52,617 nucleotides of DNA from contig CAMBSS010000007.1 of NCBI GenBank assembly GCA_945870465.1, forward strand, positions 1 to 52,617, given 5' to 3'. Below are positions 51,132 to 52,617 of the stretch, piece after piece; positions within the stretch are counted from its first letter, which is position 1, and the number at the start of each line of letters is the position of its first letter. A program made the position numbers and the translations under genes. The notes beneath the pieces are model-generated. The model worked only from the letters and a program-made list of their open reading frames with translations. It ran no database searches and was not told the origin of the DNA. The stretch comes from Bordetella parapertussis. GTDB lineage: Bacteria; Pseudomonadota; Gammaproteobacteria; Burkholderiales; SG8-41.

Positions 51132-52520
51132 TTACTCGATGCGGAAGGGGATATAGAGCGCGTTGCCGCCGCGCCGCACCAGCATCGCCACGATCTTGCC
51201 TTTTTCGAACTGGCCCATCAGCTGGCTGAACTGCTCAAGCGATTTCACGTCCTGGTTGTTGACAGCGAGAATGATATCGCCGCGGCGGATGCCGGCTTTC
51301 GCGGCCGCTCCCTGCGCTTCCTCGACCAGGATACCGCCGGTGATTTTCAGTTCTTTGCGCTGTTCGGCGGTCGGCTCCGACAATGTCATGCCCAGCTTGC
51401 TCACCGATTCAGCCGGCGGTTTGGCGCCTGGGCGGCGCGGCGTGCGCTGCGCGGCGCGCGCTTCTTCAGGCATTTCGCCGACCACTACGGTGACCTCGCG
51501 CGTCGCTTTGTTGCGCATCAACTGCGTGACCGATTTCACGCCCGGCTTGGTGCTGCCGACGAGCCGCGGCAAATCCTCCGAGGAAACGACGTCCCGGCCG
51601 CCGAATTTGAGTATGACGTCACCCGCTTCGACGCCGGCTTTTTCCGCGGGACTGCCTTTTTCCACCGAGGCGACGAGCGCGCCAGTTGGCTTCGGCAGGC
51701 CGAACGATTCGGCGAGTTCGCGCGTGACGGGCTGTATGACGACGCCGATGCGGCCGCGCGTGACCTTGCCGCCGGTCTTCAGCTGGGTCGCGATGTCGTT
51801 GGCCACGTCGATCGGAATCGAAAACGACAGCCCCATGAAACCGCCGGTGCGGCTGTAGATCTGCGAGTTGATGCCGATCACCTCGCCCCGCATATTGAAC
51901 AGCGGCCCGCCCGAATTGCCGGGGTTCACCGCAGCATCGGTCTGGATGAAAGGCACGAAGTTTTCCTGCGGCAGCGAGCGGCCCTTCGCGCTGACGATGC
52001 CCGCGGTCACCGAGTTTTCGAAACCGAACGGCGAGCCGATCGCAATCACCCACTCGCCGACCTTCAGTTTGTTGGGGTCGCCGAACTTGACGGCCGGCAG
52101 GCCCGCGGCTTCGATCTTGATCAGGGCGATATCGGTGCGTTTATCACTGCCGATGACCTTCGCCTTGAACTCGCGCTTGTCGGTCAGCTTGACGTTGATT
52201 TCGTCGGCCGCCTCGACCACGTGGGCATTGGTCAGGATGTAGCCGTCGGTGCTGATGATGAAACCGGAGCCCAGCGAATTGTTCTGGAATTCACGCGGAC
52301 CGGGATTCGGCACGAAGCGCCGGAAAAACTCGTAGAACGGATCGTCTTCCTGCAGTTGCGGCACCTGCGGCGTGCCGAGCGGACTGCGCACCGTCTGCGT
52401 AGTGCTGATATTGACCACCGTGGGGCCCTGCTTTTCGACGAGATCGGTAAAGTCGGGCAGTTGCGCGAGCGCCGTCAACGGCAGCAACAGGAACGCGAAC
52501 AAAACAAATTTTCTGAACAT
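51132..52520 (-). CDS. degP: Periplasmic serine endoprotease, DegP/MucD type
   Basis: 462 residues. Signal peptide about 1-19 (FVLFAFLLLPLTALAQ). The trypsin-like domain has His in TNAHVVEAADE, Asp in KRTDIALIKIEA and Ser in VNPGNSGGPLFN. Two PDZ domains follow, at about 255-345 (GVVIQPVTRELAESFGL) and 370-460 (GILVEEAQGAAAKAGIRRGDIILAVNNQDV). It degrades misfolded envelope proteins. AAGGGATG precedes the ATG. In Betaproteobacteria the gene usually follows rpoE-rseA-rseB, which would lie just outside the window. Confidence 0.96.
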   Translation of the reverse strand: MFRKFVLFAFLLLPLTALAQLPDFTDLVEKQGPTVVNISTTQTVRSPLGTPQVPQLQEDDPFYEFFRRFVPNPGPREFQNNSLGSGFIISTDGYILTNAHVVEAADEINVKLTDKREFKAKVIGSDKRTDIALIKIEAAGLPAVKFGDPNKLKVGEWVIAIGSPFGFENSVTAGIVSAKGRSLPQENFVPFIQTDAAVNPGNSGGPLFNMRGEVIGINSQIYSRTGGFMGLSFSIPIDVANDIATQLKTGGKVTRGRIGVVIQPVTRELAESFGLPKPTGALVASVEKGSPAEKAGVEAGDVILKFGGRDVVSSEDLPRLVGSTKPGVKSVTQLMRNKATREVTVVVGEMPEEARAAQRTPRRPGAKPPAESVSKLGMTLSEPTAEQRKELKITGGILVEEAQGAAAKAGIRRGDIILAVNNQDVKSLEQFSQLMGQFEKGKIVAMLVRRGGNALYIPFRIE

Positions 52521-52617
52521 CTGACATCCCTTTTTACGGCTGTTTTTTTAAATACACTTCAGTCTTGTATTACGCTGCCGTGATCAACGATCAACGGCCT
52601 TCAATGTAAACGATTCG
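52521..52617 (-). promoter_or_regulatory. Leader region upstream of degP
   Basis: This 97-bp stretch holds the degP ribosome-binding site (AAGGGATG) and an A/T-rich segment, but no coding frame that I can recognise. A repeated TTGATC(A/G) near 52576-52592 is the only structure seen. A promoter is likely, but -35 and -10 boxes cannot be fixed. Confidence 0.4.

Overview
The window looks like a betaproteobacterial chromosome, most likely Burkholderiales-like. Two things point there. One is the conserved gene order degP/mucD - glutaredoxin - lepA - lepB - DUF4845 - rnc - era - recO - pdxJ - acpS - nagZ - UDG - uvrC - pgsA - tRNA-Gly-Cys-Leu. The other is the large number of Bug-type (TctC-family) solute-binding proteins. 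The sequence is GC-rich and genes are tightly packed with many 1-4 bp start/stop overlaps. I see no rRNA, CRISPR array, integrase or transposase gene.

Layout. 1-290: the 3' end of an ankyrin-repeat gene and, in the convergent gap behind it, a 28-bp XerC/XerD site that reads as a chromosomal dif (232-259). 289-9785 (minus strand): an alpha/beta hydrolase, two Bug proteins and a lower beta-oxidation set (glutaryl-CoA dehydrogenase, thiolase, 3-hydroxyacyl-CoA dehydrogenase, crotonase), then a Kelch protein. 9958-11905 (plus): two tandem Bug proteins. 11927-16133 (minus): a threonine dehydratase pseudogene with an internal deletion, a secreted unknown protein, an NDP-forming acyl-CoA synthetase, a universal stress protein and a DUF1178 protein. 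16222-39523: a block of catabolic genes bounded by a 39-nt copy of the 3' end of tRNA-Leu(UAA) on the left and by the intact tRNA-Leu gene on the right. This is the geometry of a tRNA-inserted genomic island. 39524-52617: tRNA genes and housekeeping genes, all minus strand, interrupted by a 264-bp MITE-like element between uvrC and pgsA.

The putative island carries four more Bug proteins, three family III CoA-transferases, an alpha-methylacyl-CoA racemase-like protein, a LeuC/LeuD-like hydro-lyase, three acyl-CoA dehydrogenases (two as an overlapping pair), a MaoC-like protein, two Old Yellow Enzyme-type flavoproteins, crotonases, an IclR regulator, and a pair recognisable as BadI (2-ketocyclohexanecarboxyl-CoA hydrolase) and BadH (2-hydroxycyclohexanecarboxyl-CoA dehydrogenase). 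My reading is a pathway for an alicyclic, possibly substituted or terpenoid-derived, carboxylic acid. The acid would be activated by CoA transfer, oxidised, and ring-opened by BadH/BadI to a pimeloyl-CoA-type diacid. That product would be shortened by the paired dehydrogenases and finished by the GcdH/crotonase/PaaH/thiolase set left of the island. The IclR gene has a three-part operator-like sequence in front of it (31753-31776). A second copy with identical spacing lies in front of the OYE-LeuCD-Bug operon (25238-25261), which suggests one regulon covering most of the block.

Several genes appear to start with non-ATG/GTG/TTG codons when family N-termini are respected: CTG for the stress protein, ATC for leuD and ATC for the glutaredoxin. 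All homology calls come from reading motifs; no database search or alignment was run.
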